From assembly GCA_017433975.1 (NCBI GenBank), contig JAFRGD010000017.1, positions 124,001 through 188,000 on the forward strand: DNA of 64,000 nucleotides. The letters run 5' to 3'. The position numbers and the translations under genes were made by a program. The notes under the pieces were generated by a model. That model was not told the DNA's origin. It made no database searches and saw only the letters and a list, made by a program, of their open reading frames with translations. The DNA is from Mogibacterium sp. GTDB taxonomy: Bacteria > Bacillota > Clostridia > Peptostreptococcales > Anaerovoracaceae. Shown one piece after another: positions 1 through 9,425 of the stretch; position 1 is the stretch's first letter, and each line of letters begins with the position of its first letter.

Positions 1-621
1 GGGCGGACGATGATGTGTCGTAAACTGGAGATGATCCCGCTCGAGTGCATCGTCCGCGGCTACATCACGGGCAGCGGCTGGGCGAGCTACCAGAAGACCG
101 GCGAGGTCTGCGGCATCAAACTGCCGGAGGGGCTGCAGGAGTCTGAACAGCTGCCGGAGCCGATTTACACGCCGAGCACCAAGGCGGAGCTCGGGGAGCA
201 CGACGAGAACATCTCGTACGAGCGGAGCATCGAGGTCATGGAAAAGGCCTTCCCGGGAAAGGGCGAGTGTTACGCCCGGCAGGCGCGCGACATGACGCTC
301 GCGATTTACAAGAAATGCGCAGACTACGCGCGGGAGCGTGGCATCATCATCGCGGACACCAAGTTCGAGTTCGGCCTGAACGAGGCCGGCGAGCTGGTGC
401 TCGCGGACGAGGTCCTGACGCCGGACAGCTCGCGGTTCTGGCCGCTCGAGGGTTACGAGGTCGGCAAGTCCCAGCCGTCGTATGACAAGCAGTTCGTCCG
501 CGATTGGCTCAAGGCCAACCCGGACAGCGATTACCTGCTGCCGGACGACGTCATCGACAAGACGATCGCGAAATATAAAGAAGCTTATGAGCTCCTGACA
601 GGCAAGGAAATCAAACTGTAG
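1..621 (+). CDS. purC: Phosphoribosylaminoimidazole-succinocarboxamide synthase, 5'-truncated
   Basis: SAICAR synthase joins CAIR and aspartate using ATP in de novo purine synthesis in the cytosol. The reading frame is open from base 1, so the N-terminus lies outside the window; about 207 of the usual ~235-300 residues are present. Visible family motifs are [17 protein letters not shown], the [12 protein letters not shown] nucleotide/substrate segment, and [10 protein letters not shown] followed by [14 protein letters not shown], which are diagnostic for PurC. It is the first visible gene of a same-strand purine cluster, 31 bases ahead of purE. The methionine at base 10 is internal to the conserved fold, so it is not the real start. 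Confidence 0.95.
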   Translation, partial: GRTMMCRKLEMIPLECIVRGYITGSGWASYQKTGEVCGIKLPEGLQESEQLPEPIYTPSTKAELGEHDENISYERSIEVMEKAFPGKGECYARQARDMTLAIYKKCADYARERGIIIADTKFEFGLNEAGELVLADEVLTPDSSRFWPLEGYEVGKSQPSYDKQFVRDWLKANPDSDYLLPDDVIDKTIAKYKEAYELLTGKEIKL

Positions 622-652
622 GCTGGAGCCTTTACGAGGAAAGGACCATATC

Positions 653-1147
653 ATGAAAAAAGTTGCAGTGATCATGGGCAGCGACAGCGACCTGCCTCTC
701 GTAGAGACGTGCATCGTTGAGCTGAAGAAATCCGGGGTGCCGACGGAGGTGCACGTGTACTCGGCGCACAGGACGCCGGAGGAGGCGATCGGCTTCGCCA
801 AAGGGGCCGAGGCCGCCGGCTTCGGCGTGCTCATCGCCGCAGCCGGCAAGGCAGCCCACCTCGGCGGTGTGCTCGCCGCCAACACCGTGCTGCCGGTGAT
901 CGGGATCCCGATCAAGGCCTCGGCCCTCGAAGGCATCGACGCGCTGCTTTCGACCGTCCAGATGCCGCCGGGCATTCCGGTCGCGACGGTCGCGATCGAC
1001 GGCGCCAAGAATGCGGCCATCCTCGCGGTCGAGATGCTCGCCATCGCGGACGCGGACCTCGCGGCGCGGCTCAAGGACGAGCGCGCCAAGGCGACGGCGG
1101 ACGTCCTCGCCAAGGACGCCAAGGTCGCGGCGCAGTTCAACGACTGA
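653..1147 (+). CDS. purE: 5-(carboxyamino)imidazole ribonucleotide mutase
   Basis: Class I PurE converts N5-CAIR to CAIR in purine synthesis. The 164-residue length fits the class. Motifs are MGSDSDLP near residues 8-15, YSAHRTPEE near 36-44, and GKAAHLGGVLAANTVLPVIGIP near 85-105 (the usual form of the loop is GxAAHLPG; here Gly replaces the Pro). The start follows an AGGAAAGGA ribosome site. It lies between purC and purM in the operon. No purK is visible in the window, so the carboxylating partner must lie elsewhere. Confidence 0.96.
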   Translation: MKKVAVIMGSDSDLPLVETCIVELKKSGVPTEVHVYSAHRTPEEAIGFAKGAEAAGFGVLIAAAGKAAHLGGVLAANTVLPVIGIPIKASALEGIDALLSTVQMPPGIPVATVAIDGAKNAAILAVEMLAIADADLAARLKDERAKATADVLAKDAKVAAQFND

Positions 1148-1179
1148 CTTCACTGTTCATAGATAGACAAGGAGACCAC

Positions 1180-2229
1180 ATGAAGAGCCACAGCGAAAGC
1201 TACAAACAGGCGGGCGTCGACATCGTCAGCGGGTACCGCGCGGTCGAGCTGATGAAGGAACACGTCGCCAAGACCATGGTGTTCGGCAACACCGCGCCGG
1301 TCGGCGGCTTCGGCGGACTGTTCCAGCCGGACCTCACCGGCATGCAGGAGCCGGTCCTCGTCAGCGGCACGGACGGCGTCGGCACCAAACTCAAGCTCGC
1401 GTTTCTGCTGGACAAACACGACACCATCGGCATCGACTGCGTCGCGATGTGCGTGAACGACATCCTCTGCGTCGGGGCCAAGCCGCTCTTTTTCCTGGAC
1501 TACATCGCCTGCGGGCGGAACTTCCCGGAAAAGATTGCGGAGATCGTCAAGGGCGTCGCGGACGGTTGCGTGCAGTCGGAGTGCTGCCTGATCGGCGGCG
1601 AAACGGCCGAGCACCCGGGCCTGATGCCGGAGGACGAGTACGATCTCGCGGGCTTCGCGGTCGGCATCGTTGATAAGAGCAAGGTCATCGACATTAACAA
1701 GGTTGCGGCCGGCGATGTGATCATCGGCATCGCGTCCTCGGGCGTGCACTCCAACGGCTTTTCGCTCGTGCGCAAGGTCTTCGACGTTGAGCGCGCAGAC
1801 CTCTCGGAACGGCCGGCGGAGCTCGGCGGCCGGACGCTCGGCGAGACGCTCCTCGAGCCGACCCGCATCTACGTCAAGGCGATGAAGGCGCTCTTCGCGG
1901 AGATGACGCCGCACGCGGTCATGCACATCACGGGCGGCGGGTTCTACGAGAACATCCCGCGCGCATTGCCGGACGGCCTGTCCGCGAGGATCGACAAGGA
2001 GAAGCTCGAGATTCCGGGCATTTTCAAGCTCATCATGGAGCGCGGCGGCGTGCCGGAGCGCGACATGTTCAATACGTACAACATGGGCATCGGCATGACG
2101 GTCGTCGTGCCGGCGACGGACGCGGCCCGCGCGATCGAGCTCATCGAAGGCGCCGGCGAGCACGCGTACGTGATCGGCGAAATCATCGAGAGCAACGTCG
2201 GCGTGACGATCGCGGGCGTCGCGGAATAA
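1180..2229 (+). CDS. purM: Phosphoribosylformylglycinamidine cyclo-ligase
   Basis: AIR synthetase cyclises FGAM to AIR with ATP. The 349-residue protein has normal length. The PurM/SelD-type fold is shown by GGFGGLF near residue 45, SGTDGVGTKLKLAF near 63-76, IGIDCVAMCVND near 85, the GGETAEHPG loop near 145, and HITGGGFYENIPR near 248. The gene follows purE after 32 bases with an AAGGAG ribosome site. The later spacing to purN is about 50 bases and contains no clear promoter, so purM is read as part of the purCEMNDL operon. Confidence 0.96.
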   Translation: MKSHSESYKQAGVDIVSGYRAVELMKEHVAKTMVFGNTAPVGGFGGLFQPDLTGMQEPVLVSGTDGVGTKLKLAFLLDKHDTIGIDCVAMCVNDILCVGAKPLFFLDYIACGRNFPEKIAEIVKGVADGCVQSECCLIGGETAEHPGLMPEDEYDLAGFAVGIVDKSKVIDINKVAAGDVIIGIASSGVHSNGFSLVRKVFDVERADLSERPAELGGRTLGETLLEPTRIYVKAMKALFAEMTPHAVMHITGGGFYENIPRALPDGLSARIDKEKLEIPGIFKLIMERGGVPERDMFNTYNMGIGMTVVVPATDAARAIELIEGAGEHAYVIGEIIESNVGVTIAGVAE

Positions 2230-2280
2230 GTGACGTGACAAGCCAATCCACTTCTGCGACAGGAACAACGGATTATAGAT

Positions 2281-2895
2281 ATGAGTAATGCAACAGACAA
2301 AAAAGCGCGCGTCGCGGTACTGATCTCGGGCGGCGGAACCAACCTGCAGGCGATCATCGACCGCTGGCAGGCGGGCGACCTCCCGCACGTGGACCTCGCC
2401 CTCGTCGTCTCTTCCAAGGAAACCGCGGGCGGCCTGGCCCGCGCGGACCGCGCCGGGATTCCGCGCTTATACATTCCAAAGGCGGGCTTTGCCGGAGAAG
2501 GCTTTGAGGCGGCGCTCCTTCAAACGCTCGAAGAGAACCGCATCGACCTCATCGTCCTGGCGGGCTTCCTCCGAATCCTCTCGGCGGACTTCGTGTCGCG
2601 CTATCCGGACCGGATTCTCAACGTGCACCCGTCCCTCATCCCGTCCTTCTGCGGTGACGGATTCTACGGGCTGCGCGTCCACCAGGCGGCGCTCGACTAC
2701 GGGGTCAAGGTGACCGGTGCGACGGTGCACTTCGTCAACGAGGTCACCGACGGCGGCCGCATCATCGCGCAGCGCGCGGTGGACATTTTGCCGGGCGACA
2801 CGCCGGAGACCCTCCAGCGCCGCGTCATGGAGCAGGCGGAATGGATCCTGCTCCCGCAGGCAGTTGAAATGGTAGCAAAGGAGTTAACAGAATGA
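2281..2895 (+). CDS. purN: Phosphoribosylglycinamide formyltransferase (10-formyl-THF type)
   Basis: GART transfers a formyl group from 10-formyltetrahydrofolate to GAR. The 204-residue length is typical. SGGGTNLQAIID near residues 12-23 forms the phosphate-binding loop; NVHPSLIPSF near 117-126 carries the catalytic Asn and His; VTGATVHFVNEVTDGG near 145-160 carries the catalytic Asp. The GDGFYGLRVH variant after the NVHPSLIP motif is the form I associate with clostridial PurN. There is no strong Shine-Dalgarno directly before the ATG. Its stop overlaps the start of purD by four bases (ATGA), indicating translational coupling. Confidence 0.95.
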   Translation: MSNATDKKARVAVLISGGGTNLQAIIDRWQAGDLPHVDLALVVSSKETAGGLARADRAGIPRLYIPKAGFAGEGFEAALLQTLEENRIDLIVLAGFLRILSADFVSRYPDRILNVHPSLIPSFCGDGFYGLRVHQAALDYGVKVTGATVHFVNEVTDGGRIIAQRAVDILPGDTPETLQRRVMEQAEWILLPQAVEMVAKELTE

Positions 2896-4163
2896 AAGTA
2901 GCAGTGATCGGCGGCGGCGGCCGGGAACACGCCATCATCCGGAAACTGAAACAGAGCAGGGACGTCAGCGAGCTATACGCGCTGCCGGGCAACGGCGGCA
3001 TCGCGGAGGACGCCACCTGCGTCAATATCAAGGCGACCGACCTGGACGGCATCGTCGCGTGGTGCACTGAGAACGCGATGGACTACGTCGTGGTCGCACC
3101 GGACGATCCGCTCGTCATGGGCCTGGTCGACCTTCTGAACGAGCAGGGCATTCCGTGCTTCGGCCCGAACAAGGCGGCGGCCATCATCGAGGGGAGCAAG
3201 GCTTTTTCCAAGGAACTGATGAAGAAATACGGGATCCCGACGGCCCGCTACGAGATCTTCAGCGACATGCAGGAAGCGATTGACTACGTCAATACCTGCC
3301 GAGGCCCGATCGTCGTCAAGGCGGACGGCCTCGCGCTCGGCAAGGGCGTCATCATCGCGGACACCCGCGAGGAAGCGGTCGAGGGCATCCGGACCATCAT
3401 GCAGGAGCGCAAATTCGGCGCGAGCGGGGACACGATCGTCATCGAAGAGTTCCTCGAGGGGCCGGAGGTCACGGTGCTCTCGTTCACCGACGGCAAGGTC
3501 GTGCGGCCGATGCTCTCGTCGATGGACCACAAGCGCGCGCTCGACGGCGACCGCGGGCTGAACACCGGCGGCATGGGCGTCATCGCGCCAAACCCTTACT
3601 ATACGGACGAGATCGCGGCGGAGTGCATGGAGCGGATCTTCCTCCCGACCATCGAGGCGATGAACCAGGAGGGACGGACCTTCCGCGGCTGCCTGTACTT
3701 CGGGCTGATGATCACCGAGAATGGACCGAAAGTAATCGAATACAACTCCAGATTCGGCGACCCGGAGACGCAGGTCGTGCTGCCGATGCTCGAGGGGGAC
3801 CTCTTCGAGATCATGCAGGCGACGACCAACGGCACGCTGGCGGACGTGGACTTCTCGTTCAAGGACGGCTGCGCCTGCTGCGTGGTCGCGGCTTCGTCGG
3901 GTTACCCGGAGCACTACGAGAAGGGCTTCGAGATCACCCTGCCAAAGGAGCACGATACCATTTACATCGCCGGCTCCCGGCTGGCGGACAAAGACGGCCG
4001 GACGGTGCAGCTCACCAACGGCGGCCGCGTGCTCGGCGTGACAGAGACCGCCCCGACGCTCGCGGAGGCCATTGACAAGGCGTACGCGACGATGCAGACC
4101 GTCCACTTTGACAACATGTTCTACCGCAAAGACATCGGCAAGCGGGCCCTGGCCGCGAAATAG
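2892..4163 (+). CDS. purD: Phosphoribosylamine-glycine ligase
   Basis: GAR synthetase ligates phosphoribosylamine and glycine with ATP. The 423 residues match the family: an N-terminal Rossmann-like start VIGGGGREHAI, an ATP-grasp core with VVKADGLALGKGV near residue 140, the downstream GPEVTVLSFTDG and GGMGVIAPNPYY segments, and FGDPETQ near 290 contributing metal ligands. The start ATG overlaps the purN stop. PurL follows 14 bases later, consistent with one long transcript. Confidence 0.96.
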   Translation: MKVAVIGGGGREHAIIRKLKQSRDVSELYALPGNGGIAEDATCVNIKATDLDGIVAWCTENAMDYVVVAPDDPLVMGLVDLLNEQGIPCFGPNKAAAIIEGSKAFSKELMKKYGIPTARYEIFSDMQEAIDYVNTCRGPIVVKADGLALGKGVIIADTREEAVEGIRTIMQERKFGASGDTIVIEEFLEGPEVTVLSFTDGKVVRPMLSSMDHKRALDGDRGLNTGGMGVIAPNPYYTDEIAAECMERIFLPTIEAMNQEGRTFRGCLYFGLMITENGPKVIEYNSRFGDPETQVVLPMLEGDLFEIMQATTNGTLADVDFSFKDGCACCVVAASSGYPEHYEKGFEITLPKEHDTIYIAGSRLADKDGRTVQLTNGGRVLGVTETAPTLAEAIDKAYATMQTVHFDNMFYRKDIGKRALAAK

Positions 4164-4177
4164 CAGGGGAGGACACC

Positions 4178-7100
4178 ATGGTAAAAGTTTTATATGTAGA
4201 GAAGAAACCGGCCTTTGCGATCCGCGCAAAGGAGCTGACCCGGGAGTTCCGGGACATCCTCGGCGTCCGGAGCCTCGAGGGCGTCCGCGTCCTCAACCGG
4301 TACTTTGTCGAGGACCTTTCCGACGAGGCGTACGAAGAGGCCAAAAACTGCATCTTTTCGGAGCCGCCGACGGACGTGTGTTACGAGGCGCTGGACTTCA
4401 CCGGTGAAACGGTCATCGCGGTTGAGTACCTGCCTGGGCAGTTCGACCAGCGCGCGAACTCCGCGGAGGAGTGCCTCCGGTTCATCGCGCACGACGAGAG
4501 CCCGCGCGTCCGTTCCGCCACGATGTACCTGCTGTACGGCAACCTGGGCAAGCGCGACTTCGACAAGATCCGCGGCTACCTGATCAACCCGGTCGAGGCG
4601 AGGGAGGCGTCGCTCTCCGTGCCGGAGACGCTGCGGATGGATTATCCGGAGCCGGAGCCGGTTCCGGTGCTCGAGGGCTTCACCGCGCTGGACGAGGACG
4701 GCCTGCGCGCCTTCATCAAGGACTATGGCCTCGCCATGGACCTCGCGGACATCACGATGTGCCGCGATTACTTTAAGGAAGAAGAAAGGGACCCGACCCT
4801 CGCGGAGATTCGCGTGATTGACACGTACTGGTCGGACCACTGCAGACATACGACGTTCAACACCGTCATCGAGGACGTTTCGTTCCGGAACACGGCGGTT
4901 GCGAACACTTACAAGGAATACCTCGCGACGCGGGAGCGGCTCGGCGTGACCAAGCCGGTCACGCTGATGAACATCGCCACCGTCGCGGTCAAGGCGCTCA
5001 AGGCGGACGGGCGGCTGCAGCACGTCGTCGAGTCCGAGGAGATCAACGTCTGCACGGTGGACTTCAAGGCCAAGGTCGACGGCCGCGAGGAGGACTGGGT
5101 GCTGCTCTTCAAGAATGAAACGCACAACCACCCGACCGAGATCGAGCCGTTCGGCGGCGCCGCGACCTGCATCGGCGGCGCGATTCGCGACCCGCTTTCG
5201 GGCCGGAGCTACGTCTACGCCGCGATGCGCGTGACGGGCGCGGGTGATCCGTTGACGCCGGCGGACAAGACGATCCGCGGCAAGCTGCCGCAGCGCAAGA
5301 TCGTCACCACGGCGGCCGCAGGCTACAGTTCTTACGGAAACCAGATCGGCCTCACCACAGGCCTGGTCGACGAAATCTACCATCCGGGCTACGTTGCAAA
5401 GCGGATGGAGGTTGGCGCGGTCATCGGCGCGGCGCCGGCGGCCAACATCCGGCGCGAACGGCCGGTCCCGGGCGACAAGATCATCCTGCTCGGCGGCAGG
5501 ACCGGCCGCGACGGCATCGGCGGCGCGACCGGCTCGTCCAAGTCGCACAGCGAAGCGAGCCTGGAGAGCTGCGGCGCCGAGGTACAGAAGGGCAACGCGC
5601 CGGAGGAGCGCAAGCTCCAGCGTCTGTTCCGCAACCCTGCGGCGACCCTGCTCATCAAGCGGTGTAACGACTTCGGCGCCGGCGGCGTCGCGGTCGCCAT
5701 CGGCGAGCTCGCGCCGGGCCTGACGGTCATCCTGGACAACGTTCCAAAGAAATACGACGGCCTCGACGGGACCGAGCTCGCGATCAGCGAATCGCAGGAG
5801 CGCATGGCGGTCGTCGTCGCGGACAAGGACGTCCCGCTCTTCCGTGAACTCGCTGCGTCCGAGAACCTCGAGGCGACCGTGGTCGCCGAGGTAACCGAGC
5901 GCGAGTACCTATCGATGGAATTCCGCGGCCAGCAGGTCGTCAACCTCTCCCGGGCCTTCCTCGACACCAACGGCGCGGCCAAATTCGCGCGCGCCGAGGT
6001 CGAACAGTCCCGGAGCTACCACAAAAAGACGCCGCTCCGCTTCGAGACGGGCATGCGCGAGTTGGTTTCGGACCTCAACGTCTGCTCCAAGCGCGGGCTG
6101 TCCGAGCGCTTCGACTCGACGATTGGCGCGGGCACCGTGCTCATGCCGTTCGGCGGCAAATACCAGCGGACCCCGATCCAGGCCATGGTGCACAAGGTCC
6201 CGGTCCTCGCGGGCGAGAGCGAGACGGTTTCGTACATGGCGTACGGCTTCAACCCGTACATTTCTGAGAAGAGCCCGTACCACGGGGCATATCTCGCCGT
6301 GGTCGAGAGCATCAGCAAGCTGATCGCTGCCGGTGCGAGCTTTGAGAACGTGTACCTCAGCCTGCAGGAGTACTTTGAGCGGCTGGGGACGAACCCGACG
6401 TCCTGGGGCAAGGCCGTCGCGGCCGTGCTCGGCGCGTTCCGCGCGCAGATGGACCTCGGCGTCGGTGCGATCGGCGGCAAGGACTCCATGAGCGGAACCT
6501 TCGAGAACATCCACGTCCCGCCGACCTTGATTTCGTTCGCGGTCACGACGGACGACCTGGACAGCGTCCTGACGCCGGAATTCAAGAGCCGCGGCCACAA
6601 CGTCATCCTAATCGAGCCGGCGCTCGGTAAGGACGGCCTGCCGACGGCGGCGTCCCTGCGGGAGTGCTTCGCCAAGGTCGCCGAGCTCCATGAGAGCGGT
6701 GCGATTGCCGCGTGCTACACGCCTGGCTACGGCGGGCTCGCGGAGGCCGTCTACAAGATGGCGATCGGTAACGGAATCGGCTTCGAGTTCGATAAGAGCG
6801 TTTCACGCGACGAGATCTTCGCGTACAAATACGGCAGCTTCGTCATCGAGTTGACGAGCGACGCCAAACTGACCGACGACATGCGAAAGATCGGCAAGAC
6901 CGTCGCGCGCGCGTCCATCGCCTCCGGCGAGGGCAGCGTACGGTTCGCCGAGCTGAACGGCCTGTATGAGGGCAAACTCGAGCCGGTCTACCCGTGCAAC
7001 ATCCGCACGGGCCGCGACGAGACGTCCGAGGTCACGTACTGGACGCGCGGGGTCACCGCGCCGCGGACGCTGATCAAGGCCAAGCCGACGTTCCTGATTC

Positions 7101-7882
7101 CGGTGTTCCCGGGGACCAACTGCGAGTACGACACGGCGCGGGCGGTCCGGGCGGCCGGCGGCGAGGCGGAGGTCTTCGTCATCAACAACCTCAACTCGGA
7201 ATACCTCAAGCGGTCGGTCGAGAACTTCGCGGCGGCGATCCGCAGCGCGCAGGTCATCTTCCTGCCGGGCGGCTTCTCCGGCGCGGACGAGCCGGACGGC
7301 TCGGGAAAATTCATCACCTCGTTCTTCCGCAACCCGGAGGTCAGCGAAGCGGTCATGGGCCTGCTCAACGACCGCGACGGTCTGATGGCCGGCATCTGCA
7401 ACGGCTTCCAGGCGCTGATCAAGATGGGCCTGCTGCCGTACGGGAACATCGCCTCGCAGGACGCGTCGTCACCGACCCTGACCTTCAACGACATCGGCCG
7501 GCACCAGTCCAAGATCGTCCAGACGCGGGTCTGCACGACCCGGTCGCCGTGGCTCCGCAAGGCGCGCGTCGGCCAGATCGTCAACGTGGCGATTTCGCAC
7601 GGCGAGGGCAAGTTCGTCGCAAACAACGACGACATCAACACGCTGGTCGAGAACGGCCAGATCATGACACAGTATGTCAACCTCAAGGGCGAGCCGACGA
7701 TGGACATTCAGTTCAACCCGAACGGGTCCGTCATGGCGGTCGAGGGCATCGTTTCGCCGGACGGCCGCGTCCTCGGCAAGATGGGCCACTCCGAGCGCAT
7801 CGGCAAGGGCCTGTACAAAAACGTTACCGGCGTCTACGAGCTCGGCCTGTTCGAGTCCGCCGTCGAGTACTTCACGACATAA
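4178..7882 (+). CDS. purL: Phosphoribosylformylglycinamidine synthase, single-chain (PurL-PurQ fusion)
   Basis: FGAM synthase converts FGAR to FGAM using ATP and glutamine. At 1234 residues it is the large single-chain type, so separate purS and purQ genes are not expected. The synthase part shows DTYWSDHCRHTTF near residue 215, FKNETHNHPTEIEPFGGAATC near 310, GGRTGRDGIGGATGSS near 440 and GGKDSMSGTFE near 767. The C-terminal glutaminase has FPGTNCEYDTARA near 979 and the nucleophile loop GICNGFQ with Cys near 1074. The start follows GGGGAGG. It is the last gene of the purine operon; a hairpin terminator lies about 50 bases after the stop. Confidence 0.97.
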   Translation: MVKVLYVEKKPAFAIRAKELTREFRDILGVRSLEGVRVLNRYFVEDLSDEAYEEAKNCIFSEPPTDVCYEALDFTGETVIAVEYLPGQFDQRANSAEECLRFIAHDESPRVRSATMYLLYGNLGKRDFDKIRGYLINPVEAREASLSVPETLRMDYPEPEPVPVLEGFTALDEDGLRAFIKDYGLAMDLADITMCRDYFKEEERDPTLAEIRVIDTYWSDHCRHTTFNTVIEDVSFRNTAVANTYKEYLATRERLGVTKPVTLMNIATVAVKALKADGRLQHVVESEEINVCTVDFKAKVDGREEDWVLLFKNETHNHPTEIEPFGGAATCIGGAIRDPLSGRSYVYAAMRVTGAGDPLTPADKTIRGKLPQRKIVTTAAAGYSSYGNQIGLTTGLVDEIYHPGYVAKRMEVGAVIGAAPAANIRRERPVPGDKIILLGGRTGRDGIGGATGSSKSHSEASLESCGAEVQKGNAPEERKLQRLFRNPAATLLIKRCNDFGAGGVAVAIGELAPGLTVILDNVPKKYDGLDGTELAISESQERMAVVVADKDVPLFRELAASENLEATVVAEVTEREYLSMEFRGQQVVNLSRAFLDTNGAAKFARAEVEQSRSYHKKTPLRFETGMRELVSDLNVCSKRGLSERFDSTIGAGTVLMPFGGKYQRTPIQAMVHKVPVLAGESETVSYMAYGFNPYISEKSPYHGAYLAVVESISKLIAAGASFENVYLSLQEYFERLGTNPTSWGKAVAAVLGAFRAQMDLGVGAIGGKDSMSGTFENIHVPPTLISFAVTTDDLDSVLTPEFKSRGHNVILIEPALGKDGLPTAASLRECFAKVAELHESGAIAACYTPGYGGLAEAVYKMAIGNGIGFEFDKSVSRDEIFAYKYGSFVIELTSDAKLTDDMRKIGKTVARASIASGEGSVRFAELNGLYEGKLEPVYPCNIRTGRDETSEVTYWTRGVTAPRTLIKAKPTFLIPVFPGTNCEYDTARAVRAAGGEAEVFVINNLNSEYLKRSVENFAAAIRSAQVIFLPGGFSGADEPDGSGKFITSFFRNPEVSEAVMGLLNDRDGLMAGICNGFQALIKMGLLPYGNIASQDASSPTLTFNDIGRHQSKIVQTRVCTTRSPWLRKARVGQIVNVAISHGEGKFVANNDDINTLVENGQIMTQYVNLKGEPTMDIQFNPNGSVMAVEGIVSPDGRVLGKMGHSERIGKGLYKNVTGVYELGLFESAVEYFTT

Positions 7883-7928
7883 CATCGCCATCGGGCATTT
7901 CACCCATCAAGGCTTTGTGAGAAAGAAT

Positions 7929-7957
7929 AAAAAAAGGCGCTTCGGCGTCTTTTTTCT
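7929..7957 (+). terminator. Rho-independent terminator after purL
   Basis: A run of A, then GGCGC, a TTCG tetraloop, GCGTC and six T form a stable hairpin with a U tract. It closes the purine operon just before the next promoter. Confidence 0.9.
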
Positions 7958-7986
7958 TTACAATAATAATATATGTGGTATATAAT
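7957..7986 (+). promoter_or_regulatory. Sigma-A-type promoter for the AGCS gene
   Basis: TTTACA (7957-7962), an 18-base spacer and a perfect TATAAT (7981-7986) lie 44 bases upstream of the symporter start. The -35 begins at the end of the terminator's T tract. Confidence 0.8.
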
Positions 7987-8029
7987 CTTTAGATAAGTAC
8001 GAACCTTTAGTGGAGAATAGGAGACAAGT

Positions 8030-9409
8030 ATGGACTTTATTGTTTCTATCAATGACTTTGTGAACGGTATCGTGTGGGGCGTTCCGCTGCTGATGCTCAT
8101 CCTGCTGACGGGCGTGTACTACACCATCCGGCTCGGCGCGGTTCAGTTCGCGCATCCAAAGTATCTCTTCCGCAAGACGATCAAAAAGGCTTTTGCAAAA
8201 AAGGATGACGACTACGACAAGATCGAAGGTGACCTGACGTCGTTCCAGGCGGCCATGGTATCGGTCGCGGCGATCGTCGGCTCCGGCAACATCGCCGGCG
8301 TTGCGACGGCGATCGTGGTCGGCGGCCCGGGCGCGCTGGTCTGGGTCATCGTGGCGGCGCTCTTCGGCATGGCATCCAAATTCGCGGAAATCGCGCTAGG
8401 CATCAAATATAGAGAGACAGACAAAGACGGCGCGCTGACCGGTGGCGCGATGTACTACATCGAGAAGGGCCTCCACGCACGGTGGCTCGGTATCATCTTC
8501 TCGATCCTGGTCATCCCGTTCGCCTTCGTCATCTCCGGCATCGTCGATACCAATACGATCGCTCTGACACTGTACGACCGCTTCGGAACCCCGACGATCG
8601 TCACCGGCGCAATCCTTGCGATCCTCGTCGCGGTCATCGTCTTCGGCGGCGTCAAGAGAATCGGCCAGGCGTGCGCGATCGTTTCCCCGTTCATGGGCAT
8701 CGCGTACATCGTCGCCGGCCTGCTCATCATCATTCTGAACATCAAGCTCCTTCCAGGCGCCATCGCGACCATCTTCAAGGCGGCGTTCAATCCGTCGGCA
8801 TACCTCGGCGGCGTGGCGGGCTCGTTCTTCATCTGCATGAAGAGCGGCGTGGCGAGAGGCCTCTACTCCAACGAGGCTGGCCTCGGCACCGCGGCCATGG
8901 TCCACTCGAGCGCCAAGGTCAAGCACCCGATCGAGCAGGCGGTCTGGGGACCGGTCGAGGTCTTCCTCGATACGATTCTGGTCTGCACGATCTCCGCGCT
9001 CGCAATCGTCATGTCCGGCCTCTGGACGAGCGGCCTCGACGGTGCGACGCTGACCGTTGCCGCGTTCGAGAAAATGCTCCCGGGCAGCATCGGCGCTTAC
9101 ATCTGCATCGCGTCTGTCGTGCTCTTCGGCTTCTCCTGCCTGATCAGCTACTACAACTACGCAGAGCGCGCGGTTGAGTACATCTTCGGCGCGAGCAGCA
9201 AAATCGTCGTCAAGGTCCTCTGGGTCATCGCCGTCTTCGTCGGCTCCCAGACGACGCTCGGCTTCGCGTGGGACCTCGCGGACACCTGCAACGGCCTCAT
9301 GATCATCCCGAACCTGATCGCGATCCTGATCCTCAGCAAGGAAGTCATCGCGCTCAAGAACGAATACTTCAACGACCCGACTGTGGGACTCAAGGGTACC
9401 AAGCTTTAA
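8030..9409 (+). CDS. Sodium:alanine/glycine symporter, AGCS family
   Basis: An integral membrane protein of 459 residues with about 11 hydrophobic segments, predicted to import alanine or glycine with sodium. Family signatures are the N-terminal NDFVNGIVWG and TGVYYTIRLG, then SFQAAMVSVAAIVGSGNIAG near residue 70-90, GGPGALVWV near 97, and SNEAGLGTAAMVHSSA near 280. It has its own promoter and a GGAGA ribosome site. The following ATP-grasp gene begins 16 bases after the stop, so they are probably co-transcribed although no functional link is evident. The exact substrate cannot be read from sequence. Confidence 0.92.
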   Translation: MDFIVSINDFVNGIVWGVPLLMLILLTGVYYTIRLGAVQFAHPKYLFRKTIKKAFAKKDDDYDKIEGDLTSFQAAMVSVAAIVGSGNIAGVATAIVVGGPGALVWVIVAALFGMASKFAEIALGIKYRETDKDGALTGGAMYYIEKGLHARWLGIIFSILVIPFAFVISGIVDTNTIALTLYDRFGTPTIVTGAILAILVAVIVFGGVKRIGQACAIVSPFMGIAYIVAGLLIIILNIKLLPGAIATIFKAAFNPSAYLGGVAGSFFICMKSGVARGLYSNEAGLGTAAMVHSSAKVKHPIEQAVWGPVEVFLDTILVCTISALAIVMSGLWTSGLDGATLTVAAFEKMLPGSIGAYICIASVVLFGFSCLISYYNYAERAVEYIFGASSKIVVKVLWVIAVFVGSQTTLGFAWDLADTCNGLMIIPNLIAILILSKEVIALKNEYFNDPTVGLKGTKL

Positions 9410-9425
9410 TCGAAAGGACATCTTC

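Noticed and set aside
7883..8029. Glycine riboswitch before the AGCS symporter
   Set aside because: The gap is filled by the purL terminator and a sigma-A promoter; too short and without the conserved aptamer pattern.
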